A DNA stretch of 47,699 bases from a virus: IMG/VR virus record IMGVR_UViG_3300017971_000380, positions 1 through 47,699 of that record; one strand, written 5' to 3'. Position numbers and translations under genes: made by a program. Positions 14,801 to 23,274 of this stretch are shown piece after piece (the stretch's first letter is position 1; each line of letters starts with the position of its first letter). The notes under the pieces are model-generated. The model was given only the letters and a program-made list of their open reading frames with translations. It was not told where the DNA came from and did not search any database.

Positions 14801-17394
14801 TCGCCGAGAGCAGACTCCAGGCCAGCCTTCATGAACTGCCTGTCCTTCGGACCGAGTTCGCGTGGAAGCGCGTCGAATATCTGTACCCAACCTTCTCGTG
14901 CCCGGTTAGCGTACATACTCCGAAGCTCCATCTCGCTCTCCCACAACTCCTCACCCAATGATTCGACTTCGAGCCAGAATGAGGAAGTGCGTTCCTCCGG
15001 CGGTGTACTGGAGAACAGCGCACGACGCTGGGCCCTGTGCTGCTGCCACGTATCCTGCAGGTTCTTGCTCAGGGCGTCGTAGTTGTCAAATATCTGGTCG
15101 ATCGACTGCTTCATAGCTGACTGCTGTGCGGGGGGAAGTTGCTGGGCGAGCAGTCTCTCGAGGTCCGGCTTAGTGCGTGTGAGCGCGTCCTGATACATCT
15201 TGCGCACGGCGCCCAGGTCCTCGTCGATGGTCTTCATCGCGTCGGTCCAGATGCGCTCCTTCTCGAGCGGACTCTTGTTCTTGGCTAGCTGTCGGGCGTG
15301 GGCGTTGAGTTCTCGCGGAACGTCAGCAAGTGTGTCATTGGCGGCCTGGAGCATGCGGAGAACTCCAGCAGCTTCAGACGGTGTTCGAGGACTTCGTTTG
15401 CCCAGCGCGTCCACAAAGTCTCCGAGGCGCGCCTTAATACCGACTGTAGTGAACTTGTGCCAGTCAAGCATGTGTTCTCTGAGTTCATTTGCTGTGGCCT
15501 CCATGTTCTCTCTTGTGATTCCACCCTCGCGCCATATACGCTTGAGGAACGTGCGGCGCACGTCAGTGGGCATCTCGGGAAATTGCTCGAGTACATCAAC
15601 CTGAGCGCGCTGAATGTAGCGCTTCGAGCTGACCATGCCCTTGATGCCACGAATCGCATCAGCGTCCCCCCGCGAGGCGACCATCCAGATTTTCTCTGAG
15701 AGATCCTCGAAGATGGCTCCGGCTTCCTCTGGAAACTCCGTCTCAATGAATTGCTTGAGGCCCTTGAGATCGGACTGCTTGACGCCTAGCTGATCTAGTT
15801 GCTTGGCGAATTCCTTCTGGAAGCGTCTGAGGTATGCTTGTCGGCGCACACCCTTACCTACTCGGGACGAGGCCCGAACGAATTGGCCGCCGAGTGCGTC
15901 GACGATCTTCTGCAGGGGTGTTGAGCGATTGGCCTTGTACACGCCAGTCATGACGTCCAGCATGTTGTTGACCTGATCTTCTAGGTGGTGTAGGTGCTGC
16001 GGAGTCTCCGGCAGATCTCCTACTGCCAAACGCCACATGTCGTCAGCAACGCCTCTACCGCGCTTGAGACCGCCCATGCCCAGGACGCCGAAGCCGACAT
16101 CCTCTATGATGTTCATGGGGGCAAAGCCTGTGAACGCCAGGTGGGCAAGGGCCCACGGACGGACAAGCTGTGGCTCTATCTTGCGGAGATACACATTATC
16201 CCACGCCTTCGTGACGAATTCGTCGACTCCGTTGGCTATCCATTGGGCGCGGTCTTGATCGAGACGCAGACCCTCGAAGAAGCCCTGTATCTTCTCGCGC
16301 CGCTGAGCCTTAACACCCTTCTCAACGACTTCGCCGGATATGCGGGTCCCGCCTTTGAGAATGGCCTGCCGATCTATGTCGGCTGCCAGTCCGGCAAGGT
16401 ACGCGGATGCTTCCTCGGGAGTCATACCCATGACGTTCTTCTCGATCGTCTCGAAGCGCTTGCCATAGAATTCATCCAACTTATTCCAGATAGAACGGAA
16501 GCTGAATGACCCCGTGTCGTCAGGCCAGTTGGTCCTGTTGCTGAGCGCTTCTACCGTATCGGCGGGTGTGCCGCCTACGATCTTCTCGCCGAAGAAGTCG
16601 TTCGTGGTCGCGTAGATGCGGCGCCAGGTATCCTTCACTTTAGCAGTGTGGTGTGGTTCAGCTAGCAGGCCAGTGAGCCGCTTGACACCGGGTGTGGCCG
16701 TGAACGCTTTGCCTGTGCCCTTGAGCGCCATCTCCACGGCTTTGTCGGGTGTGCGGTCGAGTATATGCAGAGGAAGTAGTATGGGTTTGAGCGCCTTCGG
16801 TGCCTTCGACATGAGTTTGCCGGGGACGCCAAGGCCTACGAGGTTGAGCGGGTCAACCACGAGTTCCATGAAGCCCTTCACTCCCCAGGGAGTGTCCTGC
16901 TTATAGTAGGCTTCCTTCGCAGCTTCCATCCAGTTGAGTATGCCGCGTTGTTTCTCCTCACCGTACTTCTCCCGCAGGGAAGCCTGTGCTTCCTTCATGC
17001 GTCGCTCAAAGTCCTGCTCGCCTGGAGCCAGCTTGAACGCGCCAGCGAAGATGGAGCCTATGAGAGGATCGCCCACATTCTTCTGATACTTCTCAACGGC
17101 GGTGAGTATGTTTGCTCCCCAGCGCTTGTACCACGGCGCCTGCCCCTTCATTTCCTCGAATTTGGAAGCGGACTCCGCGCTAGTGAGCGGGGGGATAACT
17201 GGTGTCTTGAAAAGGCGGGACGACCAGTCCTCGCCTGATATTGTGTCTGCCTCACGAAGTAGTGCGTGCGCGGCCTGGGGACCGTCATGGGCAAGCAGGT
17301 AGTCTGCCAGCCAGTCCTTTACGCCGTCACGATCAGTCTGGTCCTCAATTCCACCGTAGATTTTGAGGACGTTCTCAATACGAGGGTCAGCCAT
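11890..17394 (-). CDS. Giant virion-type protein (1834 aa)
   Basis: The largest gene in the window lies between the Pro/Gly-rich 455-aa gene and the scaffold. The sequence is mainly helical with long charged coiled-coil stretches (for example residues about 760-1100) and scattered hydrophobic segments (WALAHLAFTGFAPMNII near 425; FIMQRFMPFWMYESRRWPRI near 1295). No lysozyme, peptidase or ATPase motif is visible by eye. Size and position suggest an internal virion or DNA-ejection protein, as large head proteins of podoviruses are, rather than a tape measure, because no tail-tube genes accompany it. GGGAGG precedes ATG. Confidence 0.8.
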   Translation of the reverse strand: MADPRIENVLKIYGGIEDQTDRDGVKDWLADYLLAHDGPQAAHALLREADTISGEDWSSRLFKTPVIPPLTSAESASKFEEMKGQAPWYKRWGANILTAVEKYQKNVGDPLIGSIFAGAFKLAPGEQDFERRMKEAQASLREKYGEEKQRGILNWMEAAKEAYYKQDTPWGVKGFMELVVDPLNLVGLGVPGKLMSKAPKALKPILLPLHILDRTPDKAVEMALKGTGKAFTATPGVKRLTGLLAEPHHTAKVKDTWRRIYATTNDFFGEKIVGGTPADTVEALSNRTNWPDDTGSFSFRSIWNKLDEFYGKRFETIEKNVMGMTPEEASAYLAGLAADIDRQAILKGGTRISGEVVEKGVKAQRREKIQGFFEGLRLDQDRAQWIANGVDEFVTKAWDNVYLRKIEPQLVRPWALAHLAFTGFAPMNIIEDVGFGVLGMGGLKRGRGVADDMWRLAVGDLPETPQHLHHLEDQVNNMLDVMTGVYKANRSTPLQKIVDALGGQFVRASSRVGKGVRRQAYLRRFQKEFAKQLDQLGVKQSDLKGLKQFIETEFPEEAGAIFEDLSEKIWMVASRGDADAIRGIKGMVSSKRYIQRAQVDVLEQFPEMPTDVRRTFLKRIWREGGITRENMEATANELREHMLDWHKFTTVGIKARLGDFVDALGKRSPRTPSEAAGVLRMLQAANDTLADVPRELNAHARQLAKNKSPLEKERIWTDAMKTIDEDLGAVRKMYQDALTRTKPDLERLLAQQLPPAQQSAMKQSIDQIFDNYDALSKNLQDTWQQHRAQRRALFSSTPPEERTSSFWLEVESLGEELWESEMELRSMYANRAREGWVQIFDALPRELGPKDRQFMKAGLESALGDASQKQDKLLAMRDQLQNRLVIASDASVERIQSRLNFIDNELVISKKHIDEIEERLANYSFAREPLRPKALRDADRSIRQIKADIADAEQRELHPMVLSQLIDELDNFTNQRAQAFEDLIPQYAKGKWDELNVAVSDAEARLANAIGPNEQRAIRAELRKATAERNKFSRGIEKGEALSEFEKITGVTRRHIAGAADEVLTFNSGNLPRTVDEMVSQLETMDSPKVQEFLAALPEDDAAQVEAFEHLYSQVAQRSNIDQLSPRHLQTLRDAQVGDVMPTGALVELVEGGHLKFVKQLRNGRWRTEITEQGEELLERTSTVQLTDQDILATMPEPLKQYNSIIDEQMEGVNQAITGMIDVVDNPPIGEDAIGTMNGYIDRVANQLDGMTDFKSKAREARLNASKITADEYNKMFVDYDNRTVGDFIMQRFMPFWMYESRRWPRIARIAAKRPILAKYGVQLSLDWDYGYNPTWAGFEFNPAKGTAMGSLRRIGVRDFPELHEGYRGGWEQFTDWLGRGGFYFSPLISGVQSAAMGEPASMIPPPISLALHGITAATGSIPEPLHSLAFDSRFTNMYTDLVIADKYGKSAATVRGLAERGDEGAQTILRNAEREAAWRLIVNNQASTVRYRPTEKEEFKQASSEVIEEVLGIDQKMQEELRKLGMSPYEMIATSGPQRAAIRDRLQNYDHWYNSTISLKPIEEQKALKAQDSFWNAMETERDRYKAEVSKLSDWWERGIISGSMAIDELSTLRRQRATLFDRIHSLPEYKDVPITYEDRVKYAERYGKPSPMLSPVDEALEMYYAIKVEDYENPDTGDTDWNAFYDTRNQILENYPEPIRSIVESELRKTETPLERALTLAEPYRRMYYGIRDQVHEQMSALDPMLGDAYKMYRRIKNQAQKEVDPNQKAYLEQQARQILSMHSQLSVAEAVVRNTRLRMRHSDPEMERVYQLFIASPGSIPTRQAGIMKLR

Positions 17395-17396
17395 CG

Positions 17397-18764
17397 CTAC
17401 CTCCCGATAGTTACTTTGGGCTGAGTGGTGCCTTTGAACTGGAGGTCTTCAGCCTGTTGCAAGAGCTGGTTCACATCGAACCCGAACACATCAGACAGGC
17501 CTTGGAATACGCCCATCATCATCGGGTCCTTCTGTAGTCCGGCAACTTGTCCTGGCGCTATCTGAGTAAGAGGGGCAGCACCTACTCCGGCGAGTGGTAC
17601 ATCTGCAGTGCCGAAGATACCCTGCAGTGCCTGGGGCACGTTGACTCCCGGCACGTACTCCTCCCCCCGTGTACGAGCGGCACCAGCCGCCACGTTGATG
17701 AGGGAGCGTGGTGAACCGAGCGCGGATAGGAGAGACAGCTTTGTCTGGAGCGCCTGTAGTTCGTCGGCTGCAGTAGAGCGTTCGCGCGCCATCTGCTCAA
17801 GTTGTGGAACGCGGACTGAGCCTGTTGGGGCCCATCCTATGATGTTGCCCATTACGTCCATTTGAGGCTCCATCCTTACGAGAGCTGTCGTGGTTATGGG
17901 CTGTCCGTTCTCGTCGTATCCGATGACGTAGTCGGGCACTTCCTGCTCGAACACATCGAACATGGTGCTCGCCACGTTTCCAGTTTGTGGTTGTTCAGTG
18001 ATAGTTCCGGCGGCCATTGCACGCTGTAGCTGCTCGTATATGTCTCCTGATTGAGTTATTGGAGCCACTTGGTCTCCTGTCTGAGTAGGCGTGGGAGTTG
18101 GTTGCCCGACAGGTCTCGGAGGTACAGCGCCAGTGATCTGTTGCGGCACGGCAAGTGCTCCCTGTCCGGCTGCACCAGTAGGCGGCTGGACTGGCTGTGG
18201 AGGACCACCAACAGGAGTCATAGGTCCGCGCATAGGTCCATAGTCCATGCCCTGCGCCATGACTTGCAGTGTGGATGGGTCCTGTGCCTGCATGGGCGGC
18301 ATGCTTCCGGCCACAGTTGTACCTACGCCTGCGCCTGCGCCGAGCAGTCCAGCAAGACCGAGTATCTTAGTCAAGTTGCCGAGAGAACCTACGCCACCAA
18401 CACCTGCTGTAGGCATCTGGTAGCTCTCGCCACTCGGCAGAGTCATACTTACGCCACCCCCTGGTCCCATAGCGAACGGAGCGCGCTGTGGTACTGGCCC
18501 GGTTATTGGCGTTGGGGTTGCGGTAGGTCCTCGTCCAGAGGGCGTGGCTCCATTAGGAAGTGGTGCAGGTTGTGGCGTGGAAGTGACAGAACGCCCCTGG
18601 GCAACTGAGGCCATTCGGGCCTGAACTTCCGCGTCTGACAGGCCTTTCGCCCGTTTAATCTTGGCGATCTCTTTGACCATTGTGGCATTGCTGATCACCC
18701 CGTTGTCTCTGAGGAAAACCCATTCCTCTATTGTCCGGCCTTCACGGCCTATTCCCATAGTCAT
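17397..18764 (-). CDS. Pro/Gly-rich virion-type protein (455 aa)
   Basis: The N-terminal about 60 residues are helical and charged (SDAEVQARMASV). Residues about 60-260 are low-complexity Pro/Gln/Gly/Thr-rich with a hydrophobic glycine-rich stretch (KILGLAGLLGAGAGVGTTVA) that could cross a membrane. The C-terminal half is more ordered (FDVFEQEVPDYVIGYDENGQ; helices near 330). ATG at 18764 has GGAGG 6 nt upstream. A role as a partner of the giant protein in the internal core or ejection apparatus is inferred from adjacency. Confidence 0.7.
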   Translation of the reverse strand: MTMGIGREGRTIEEWVFLRDNGVISNATMVKEIAKIKRAKGLSDAEVQARMASVAQGRSVTSTPQPAPLPNGATPSGRGPTATPTPITGPVPQRAPFAMGPGGGVSMTLPSGESYQMPTAGVGGVGSLGNLTKILGLAGLLGAGAGVGTTVAGSMPPMQAQDPSTLQVMAQGMDYGPMRGPMTPVGGPPQPVQPPTGAAGQGALAVPQQITGAVPPRPVGQPTPTPTQTGDQVAPITQSGDIYEQLQRAMAAGTITEQPQTGNVASTMFDVFEQEVPDYVIGYDENGQPITTTALVRMEPQMDVMGNIIGWAPTGSVRVPQLEQMARERSTAADELQALQTKLSLLSALGSPRSLINVAAGAARTRGEEYVPGVNVPQALQGIFGTADVPLAGVGAAPLTQIAPGQVAGLQKDPMMMGVFQGLSDVFGFDVNQLLQQAEDLQFKGTTQPKVTIGR

Positions 18765-18765
18765 A

Positions 18766-19026
18766 TTAGTCCTCCGCTAGGGCAAACTCCTTCTCAGCCA
18801 TGATCTTGCAAACCTTGCAGGGCTTTTCCTCACCGTCGTCATGGCCGAACGCTTCCTGAACCTGTACGATCTGCTCGACGGTCAGATTACTGTACTGCTG
18901 CCTGAACCGCCGCAGGATAATGTCGTCTTGATCTGAGGACATCATATCCACCAGATAGTCAACAGCCGAGTTGATGACGTCTACCATCTGATCGGTAACG
19001 CCCTCGAGAAGCTCCTTATCTGCCAC
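18766..19026 (-). CDS. Small acidic protein after portal (86 aa)
   Basis: An all-helical acidic protein starting MADKELLEGVTDQMVDVINS, with a C-terminal C-x2-C (KPCKVCKIM). GTG start at 19026 overlaps the last codons of the portal gene; GGGAG is upstream. Probably a portal-associated or assembly factor by position; not recognised as a family. Confidence 0.65.
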   Translation of the reverse strand: MADKELLEGVTDQMVDVINSAVDYLVDMMSSDQDDIILRRFRQQYSNLTVEQIVQVQEAFGHDDGEEKPCKVCKIMAEKEFALAED

Positions 19027-20752
19027 CTAGCATCTCCCTTCCCGGCAGGAGCATCTGGTCCCGGTCTACGGCCTGGGCCTGCCTGTTGGTGTCCTCTGTC
19101 TGCTTAGCGGGGGGAGCTTGACCTGTTCCCCCCGTGGGTAGCATCTGTGCGATCTGCTCTTGGAGGGCCATCTTGTCCTGCAGCTTGTTAGAAGCAAGGG
19201 CGACCACTATCTGGAGGATACCCTCGGACAGGAGAGCCCGGTTACCGAGTATGCGCCCGAGTTCCTCGGTTGGGTCAACGTCGGGCTGGCCGTTCTTGAT
19301 GGCCGTCTCTGCTGACATAATTCCAGAGCCTACCATGGCAGCGTAGTTCTGTTGTTTGCGTATCTCGTCCTCTGGCTCCTGCACGTTGATCTTGACGTCA
19401 ACTGCATGGTGGCCTCGGAAGGTGGATTTGCTGACTGGCTTGAACTCATCGCGCCGAGCGCCAGCATCCACGTTAACGGGATTGCGTACCGCGTTCTCCA
19501 TGTACATAGCGGACTTCTTGCAAATGAGCGTGAGCAGCTTGGACCCAGCTTCGGCAAAGCTGTTGTACATCAGCTTGGCTTCGGCAAGGGTGAGCTGGTG
19601 CTGGTAGCCAGTGCGCGTGCCGGGTTCTCGCTGGCCACGGACTACGCGCGGTGCGGTGGCTGCACTGATGATTGCGCTGGCGACTGAGAGGTGCTGGTAG
19701 ACTTGGTCCGGCACGAGTTGTGGCGCCAGGTCGTTAACCTTTGTTCCAGGCGGGATGGGTATGATCTGGCCATACTCGTACTCTATAGGATGCATCTCGT
19801 TGGCGCGCTCGCCCTCTACTGTGCGGACTGGCCACGCGCCCATCACGTTTACTATGTCGGCGATGGAGTAGTTACGGGACTCAGACTCAAGGACCCTCTT
19901 AACGTGGCGCATCAGGCCTACGAAGCGTTTATCAAGAGCATGGTCCTTGGCTTCGTTGCCGAGGCCTGAAGCCATGAATACGTATGGATGCGCGCCCCAA
20001 CCGTGCTTGTGCATGCCGACTTCCATGGCCGGGTCACCTTCTATGTCGACACCCATGTATTCCTTGTCCCAGTATTCGAGTACCTCCACTTGGTCGAATG
20101 GCTTGCGACTCTTGGGGTTGCCCCACTCTGGATAGTTGCGGTTGAGTTCGTAGACGTACTTCTTGGAGCACTGGATGACCCACTCAGGCTGATCGTGGAA
20201 CGGGTCGAAGTAGACTTCAGAGGGGTGAAGTACCTGAATGCTGAACGGCATGGTTTCCGTTTTGTAGTAGTTATAGTCGGTGATGGCCGCCTTGTACTCG
20301 TCTTCGGACTTGAACTCATTCCTGCGCGGCTTGCGCGGGTTCTGCTTCTTGTCATAGACGAACTTGGCTATGCAGATACCGTAGAGCACGACGTGCTTCA
20401 TGAGTTCGCGGTAGGGGGAGACGAGGCCCTGGTTCTCGAGGTAGTTGAGCAGGGCTTCGTAGAAGCGCCGGAGAAGCTGAGCTTGCTCCGTGCCGCGCTT
20501 CGTAGGCGTGCGCCGAGGGACCTCCACGCGGCGGTGGTAGGTGGATATGTGGTTTACGGCTGTCTCGACTATCTCACGGGCTGTTGGGAGAACAATACCT
20601 CGATTTTTGAACTTGGCTGGTAGTTTGAGTTCGTCCGCAAATTCAAGCTCGAAGTATGATTCGTCCTCAGACAGCTTTTCGTGGAGTTGAGTGAACATTC
20701 CAGAGACGCTGTTCCTAGCCTCGGAGATGTTCTCAAATGTTAGGACTGCCAT
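19016..20752 (-). CDS. Portal protein (578 aa)
   Basis: Located after the terminase as portals usually are, with typical portal sequence features: an N-terminal helical wing (AREIVETAVNHISTYHRRVE), a middle alpha/beta body (LHPSEVYFDPFHDQPEWVIQ), a crown region with helices, and a Gln/Pro-rich C-terminal tail. It would form the dodecameric ring for DNA packaging and tail attachment. ATG at 20752 overlaps the upstream 99-aa gene by 20 bases; GGGAGG lies upstream. Length is normal for podovirus-type portals. Confidence 0.87.
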   Translation of the reverse strand: MAVLTFENISEARNSVSGMFTQLHEKLSEDESYFELEFADELKLPAKFKNRGIVLPTAREIVETAVNHISTYHRRVEVPRRTPTKRGTEQAQLLRRFYEALLNYLENQGLVSPYRELMKHVVLYGICIAKFVYDKKQNPRKPRRNEFKSEDEYKAAITDYNYYKTETMPFSIQVLHPSEVYFDPFHDQPEWVIQCSKKYVYELNRNYPEWGNPKSRKPFDQVEVLEYWDKEYMGVDIEGDPAMEVGMHKHGWGAHPYVFMASGLGNEAKDHALDKRFVGLMRHVKRVLESESRNYSIADIVNVMGAWPVRTVEGERANEMHPIEYEYGQIIPIPPGTKVNDLAPQLVPDQVYQHLSVASAIISAATAPRVVRGQREPGTRTGYQHQLTLAEAKLMYNSFAEAGSKLLTLICKKSAMYMENAVRNPVNVDAGARRDEFKPVSKSTFRGHHAVDVKINVQEPEDEIRKQQNYAAMVGSGIMSAETAIKNGQPDVDPTEELGRILGNRALLSEGILQIVVALASNKLQDKMALQEQIAQMLPTGGTGQAPPAKQTEDTNRQAQAVDRDQMLLPGREMLGGR

Positions 20753-21032
20753 TGATCATAGCCTCCCGCAGAGAAGTAGGCTCAAGGCCAGAAAGAGACG
20801 CCCACCACTCGAAATCTTTGCTGTCGAGCCACTCACTGGCCCATCTTTGGTTCGCATCTGATTCTATCTTAGCACGTTCTTGATACGAAAGTCTCCTGTG
20901 ATCCTCACCAAAACGGTATCTATAGGGTAGTTCGTCCGTTATGCAGCCTTTTTGATGCAAGTCCTCAAGAGCGCACTTAAAAACTGCGGCTACAAGGTCG
21001 TAGTATGGGTCACCTGTTGACCGGGCTAGCAT
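20733..21032 (-). CDS. Hypothetical protein between terminase and portal (99 aa)
   Basis: A soluble, Trp-rich charged protein (MLARSTGDPYYDLVAAVFKC; WASEWLDSKDFEWWASLSGL). It overlaps both the terminase end (23 bases) and the portal start (20 bases), which is strong evidence for a coupled coding gene. AAGGA sits upstream of the ATG. No family is recognised; a packaging accessory role is only suggested by location. Confidence 0.65.
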   Translation of the reverse strand: MLARSTGDPYYDLVAAVFKCALEDLHQKGCITDELPYRYRFGEDHRRLSYQERAKIESDANQRWASEWLDSKDFEWWASLSGLEPTSLREAMINGSPNI

Positions 21033-22653
21033 CCCTTTCCTTCTTTCTGGCCATCTTACCCGCGCCTCTGCAGCGTGGGCACACGGTCTTGTGGTTCTCT
21101 ATGTATGGATGCTCAGCGGGGATGAGGCCTCCTTCGCAGTCTTCCTCCGGGCATACGATGATCTCCCACAATTTGTATGGGTCACGCATGCGCCAGTCAA
21201 TGACGCTCATTGTGACGAGAGGTCGTTCCGGGCCGCCATCTATATAGCTGTATGGCTTGCCCTCGAATGGGACGTGAGCTTCGATCGTCTGGAACCATGT
21301 AATGGCGAGGGACATAACCTCGTCGTCCCCGACGCCCTGGCCCTCGAATCTGTTCTTCTCCTCAATGTAGCCGAAGCCCAACATCTCGTCGAGAGTTTCT
21401 TGAGAGTGCACCTTCAAAGAACCAGTGCGAGTGGCGATCTCTAGGTGTCCGAGTATTAGGTCCCTATTCGTGGGCCCGGTGTGCCAGCCTATCTGGCGCT
21501 TTGTGCGGTGGTAGATTCGGTGGAGTGGATACTTGTTCTTCTTGAAGTGATTGAGGACGACCAGACCTTGAGGCTGGACTTCGCAAGCCACAAATGGGTA
21601 GTCGTATGCTTCTAGGACGGTGATAGCATGCTCAGCGAATTCGTCAAGAGGGATGCGGGTCCCGATTCTAGCTGCCTGAAAGCAATTGGATGGGTCAGTA
21701 ACATCAATGATTTGCATACAAGTTTGGTCTCGTCCTTCGATTCCAAAAGCCGGGTCAATACCCGCAATATATCTATGTCCCTCTTGGTAGGAATGCCATA
21801 CTTCTGCAATTCCGATATGGTGATCGGGTGGTCGAATTGGCATGTGTTCGAGTACAGACAGGTCGAACATGCAGGTTCCTGAAACGGTGAAGGCATCTTC
21901 CTCGTTCTCAGGGTATTCTTGCATAGCGAGGTAGTAGGGCATGTCGCGTTTCTGCTGCTCCCACCATGCTTTGTCACGTCCAGGCTTGACGTAGTAGGGA
22001 ATGAAGATTGGCACATAGCTGGACCCTCCTTCCTTGGCCTTCGAGTAGATTTCATAGAATAGGTTCTGCTTGCCGTTGGCGGTGGACACACCCACCAGTT
22101 GACCACGCTCAGCAGTCGGGTACACACCCGAATAGAGAGCACGTGCGTCTGGATGGAATGCCCACTCGTCCATGATGATGATAGAGCCTGTGTAGGAACG
22201 ACCACTGCCGCCGGACGAAGGGAACGAGCGAATAGCGGAATCCATAGTTGGGAAGGTGAGTATGCTGCTGGTGTCGGAGCCCAGGGGGAGTTGGAGCCAG
22301 CTTGGAAGGTTGCGCCAGATGATCTTGACGCGGTTCACGAGTTCCTGCGCTTCGTCGTCACGGCGGGAAAAGCAAAGGACGTTGGCGCCGGGTTTGAACA
22401 AGGCGTTCCACAGTGCATAGGCGCAGAGGAGCCACGAGACTCCTATCTGACGGGCTTTGAGGATGCATATGCGACGTTCGGTGAGAAGGAGATGGAGCAT
22501 CTGGTCGAGGTGCTTCCACCGTTGAAAGCGTACAATGCCCCCACCATCCTGCTCTGAGGCAAGGATGTAGACATAGTTCCAGATGAAGTAACCCGGTCCT
22601 GTTACCGGGTCAGCACACTTGGAGTATTCAGCGCTAAGAGCTGTCTGCTGCAA
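21010..22653 (-). CDS. terL: Terminase large subunit (547 aa)
   Basis: ATPase motor and nuclease that packages DNA through the portal. The Walker A-like motif is LKARQIGVSW (65-74), Walker B is IIIMDEW (158-164). The nuclease has D300 in AGIDPAFG, and GDDEVMSLA (442-450) supplies further acidic residues. An unusual C-terminal addition carries C501, C506, C525 and C528 (CPRCRG), a likely zinc ribbon. The start is a TTG at 22653 inside the terS gene with GGGGGCGA upstream; no nearby ATG competes. Confidence 0.92.
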   Translation of the reverse strand: MQQTALSAEYSKCADPVTGPGYFIWNYVYILASEQDGGGIVRFQRWKHLDQMLHLLLTERRICILKARQIGVSWLLCAYALWNALFKPGANVLCFSRRDDEAQELVNRVKIIWRNLPSWLQLPLGSDTSSILTFPTMDSAIRSFPSSGGSGRSYTGSIIIMDEWAFHPDARALYSGVYPTAERGQLVGVSTANGKQNLFYEIYSKAKEGGSSYVPIFIPYYVKPGRDKAWWEQQKRDMPYYLAMQEYPENEEDAFTVSGTCMFDLSVLEHMPIRPPDHHIGIAEVWHSYQEGHRYIAGIDPAFGIEGRDQTCMQIIDVTDPSNCFQAARIGTRIPLDEFAEHAITVLEAYDYPFVACEVQPQGLVVLNHFKKNKYPLHRIYHRTKRQIGWHTGPTNRDLILGHLEIATRTGSLKVHSQETLDEMLGFGYIEEKNRFEGQGVGDDEVMSLAITWFQTIEAHVPFEGKPYSYIDGGPERPLVTMSVIDWRMRDPYKLWEIIVCPEEDCEGGLIPAEHPYIENHKTVCPRCRGAGKMARKKERDASPVNR

Positions 22654-23011
22654 TATCGCCCCCGAGTACCCGGACTCCGTTCTCGTTGACCGGGACCTCT
22701 ACGATTCTTTCCTCATCAGGGGCTTCAATTTGTCCTTGTCGCTCGACGCCCATACGGAACGCCTTGGCGAGATCAGCAGCCGTTTGGGCCGCAGTTCCCC
22801 CCGCCTCTAGCTGTGGTGCACGGCCTACCGCTTGGTCGAGTAGGTATTTTGCAGCGTTGAATCGTATGTGGTCACTATCAGACTGCAAAAGGCCGACCAT
22901 AACACGCAGTGCATCGCCGAAGTGCTTGTTGATCCTGCCTCTCCGCGAGGGTGGCGTAGGCTCTCTGAGGTCTACGTCGTGGTGATCTGATGGCGCAAGT
23001 TCTGTCGTCAT
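22634..23011 (-). CDS. terS: Terminase small subunit (125 aa)
   Basis: Overlaps the terL start by 20 bases. The middle (NKHFGDALRVMVGLLQSDSD, then FNAAKYLLDQAVGRAP) is a helical DNA-recognition type region seen in small terminases, followed by an acidic C-terminal tail. The ATG at 23011 (MTTELAPS) is preferred to the one at 23050: the upstream ATG lies within the promoter -35 region, while the -10 box ends exactly 6 nt before 23011, so the mRNA is probably leaderless. No Shine-Dalgarno sequence precedes it. Confidence 0.78.
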   Translation of the reverse strand: MTTELAPSDHHDVDLREPTPPSRRGRINKHFGDALRVMVGLLQSDSDHIRFNAAKYLLDQAVGRAPQLEAGGTAAQTAADLAKAFRMGVERQGQIEAPDEERIVEVPVNENGVRVLGGDIAADSS

Positions 23012-23017
23012 ACTATT

Positions 23018-23047
23018 ATCATAACCGGGGTGACTATCTTTTGTCAA
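23018..23047 (-). promoter_or_regulatory. Leftward late promoter (leaderless terS transcript)
   Basis: TTGACA, 18-bp spacer, TATGAT, then AATAGT and the ATG of terS. Transcription would begin at about the start codon. It overlaps the rightward promoter at 23030-23058. Confidence 0.7.
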
Positions 23048-23058
23048 CATGCTACACT
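23030..23058 (+). promoter_or_regulatory. Rightward promoter (leaderless transcript)
   Basis: GTGACT, 17-bp spacer, TACACT, then AAAACT and ATG at 23065. It is divergent to and overlapping with the leftward late promoter, so binding of polymerase at one should hinder the other. Confidence 0.6.
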
Positions 23059-23064
23059 AAAACT

Positions 23065-23274
23065 ATGGTAATGCCTACTTGGACACAGACTATGAGTGAG
23101 GTCGATCGCACCTTCCGTAATGCGGGGGGAAGTCTAACTCACTTGCCGCCCTCGACGCCCCCGCAGAATCCGGCAATGCAGCCGACAGCGAGCGAAATGG
23201 ATGCGCTCAGGCGTGTATTGCTGCGCAGAACTTTGAAAGGAGCAGCCAATATCCTCAGTCAAGGAGTTGGCTAG
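23065..23274 (+). CDS. Small hypothetical protein, first of short operon (69 aa)
   Basis: Begins MVMPTWTQTMSEVDR. The sequence is Pro/Thr-rich in the middle with a helical basic end (LRRVLLRRTLKGAANIL). The ATG sits 6 nt after the -10 box with no ribosome binding site, arguing for a leaderless mRNA; longer upstream frames would run through the promoter. It contains one copy of CGGGGGGA. No family is recognised. With the next two genes it forms an operon ended by the terminator at 23683. Confidence 0.6.
   Translation: MVMPTWTQTMSEVDRTFRNAGGSLTHLPPSTPPQNPAMQPTASEMDALRRVLLRRTLKGAANILSQGVG

Noticed and set aside
11890-17394. Tape-measure protein
   Set aside because: It lies upstream of scaffold and capsid genes, and no tail tube or tail assembly genes are seen.
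23012-23050. Upstream ATG of terS at 23050
   Set aside because: The first codons coincide with the -35 and -10 boxes, and the later ATG is placed exactly for a leaderless mRNA.
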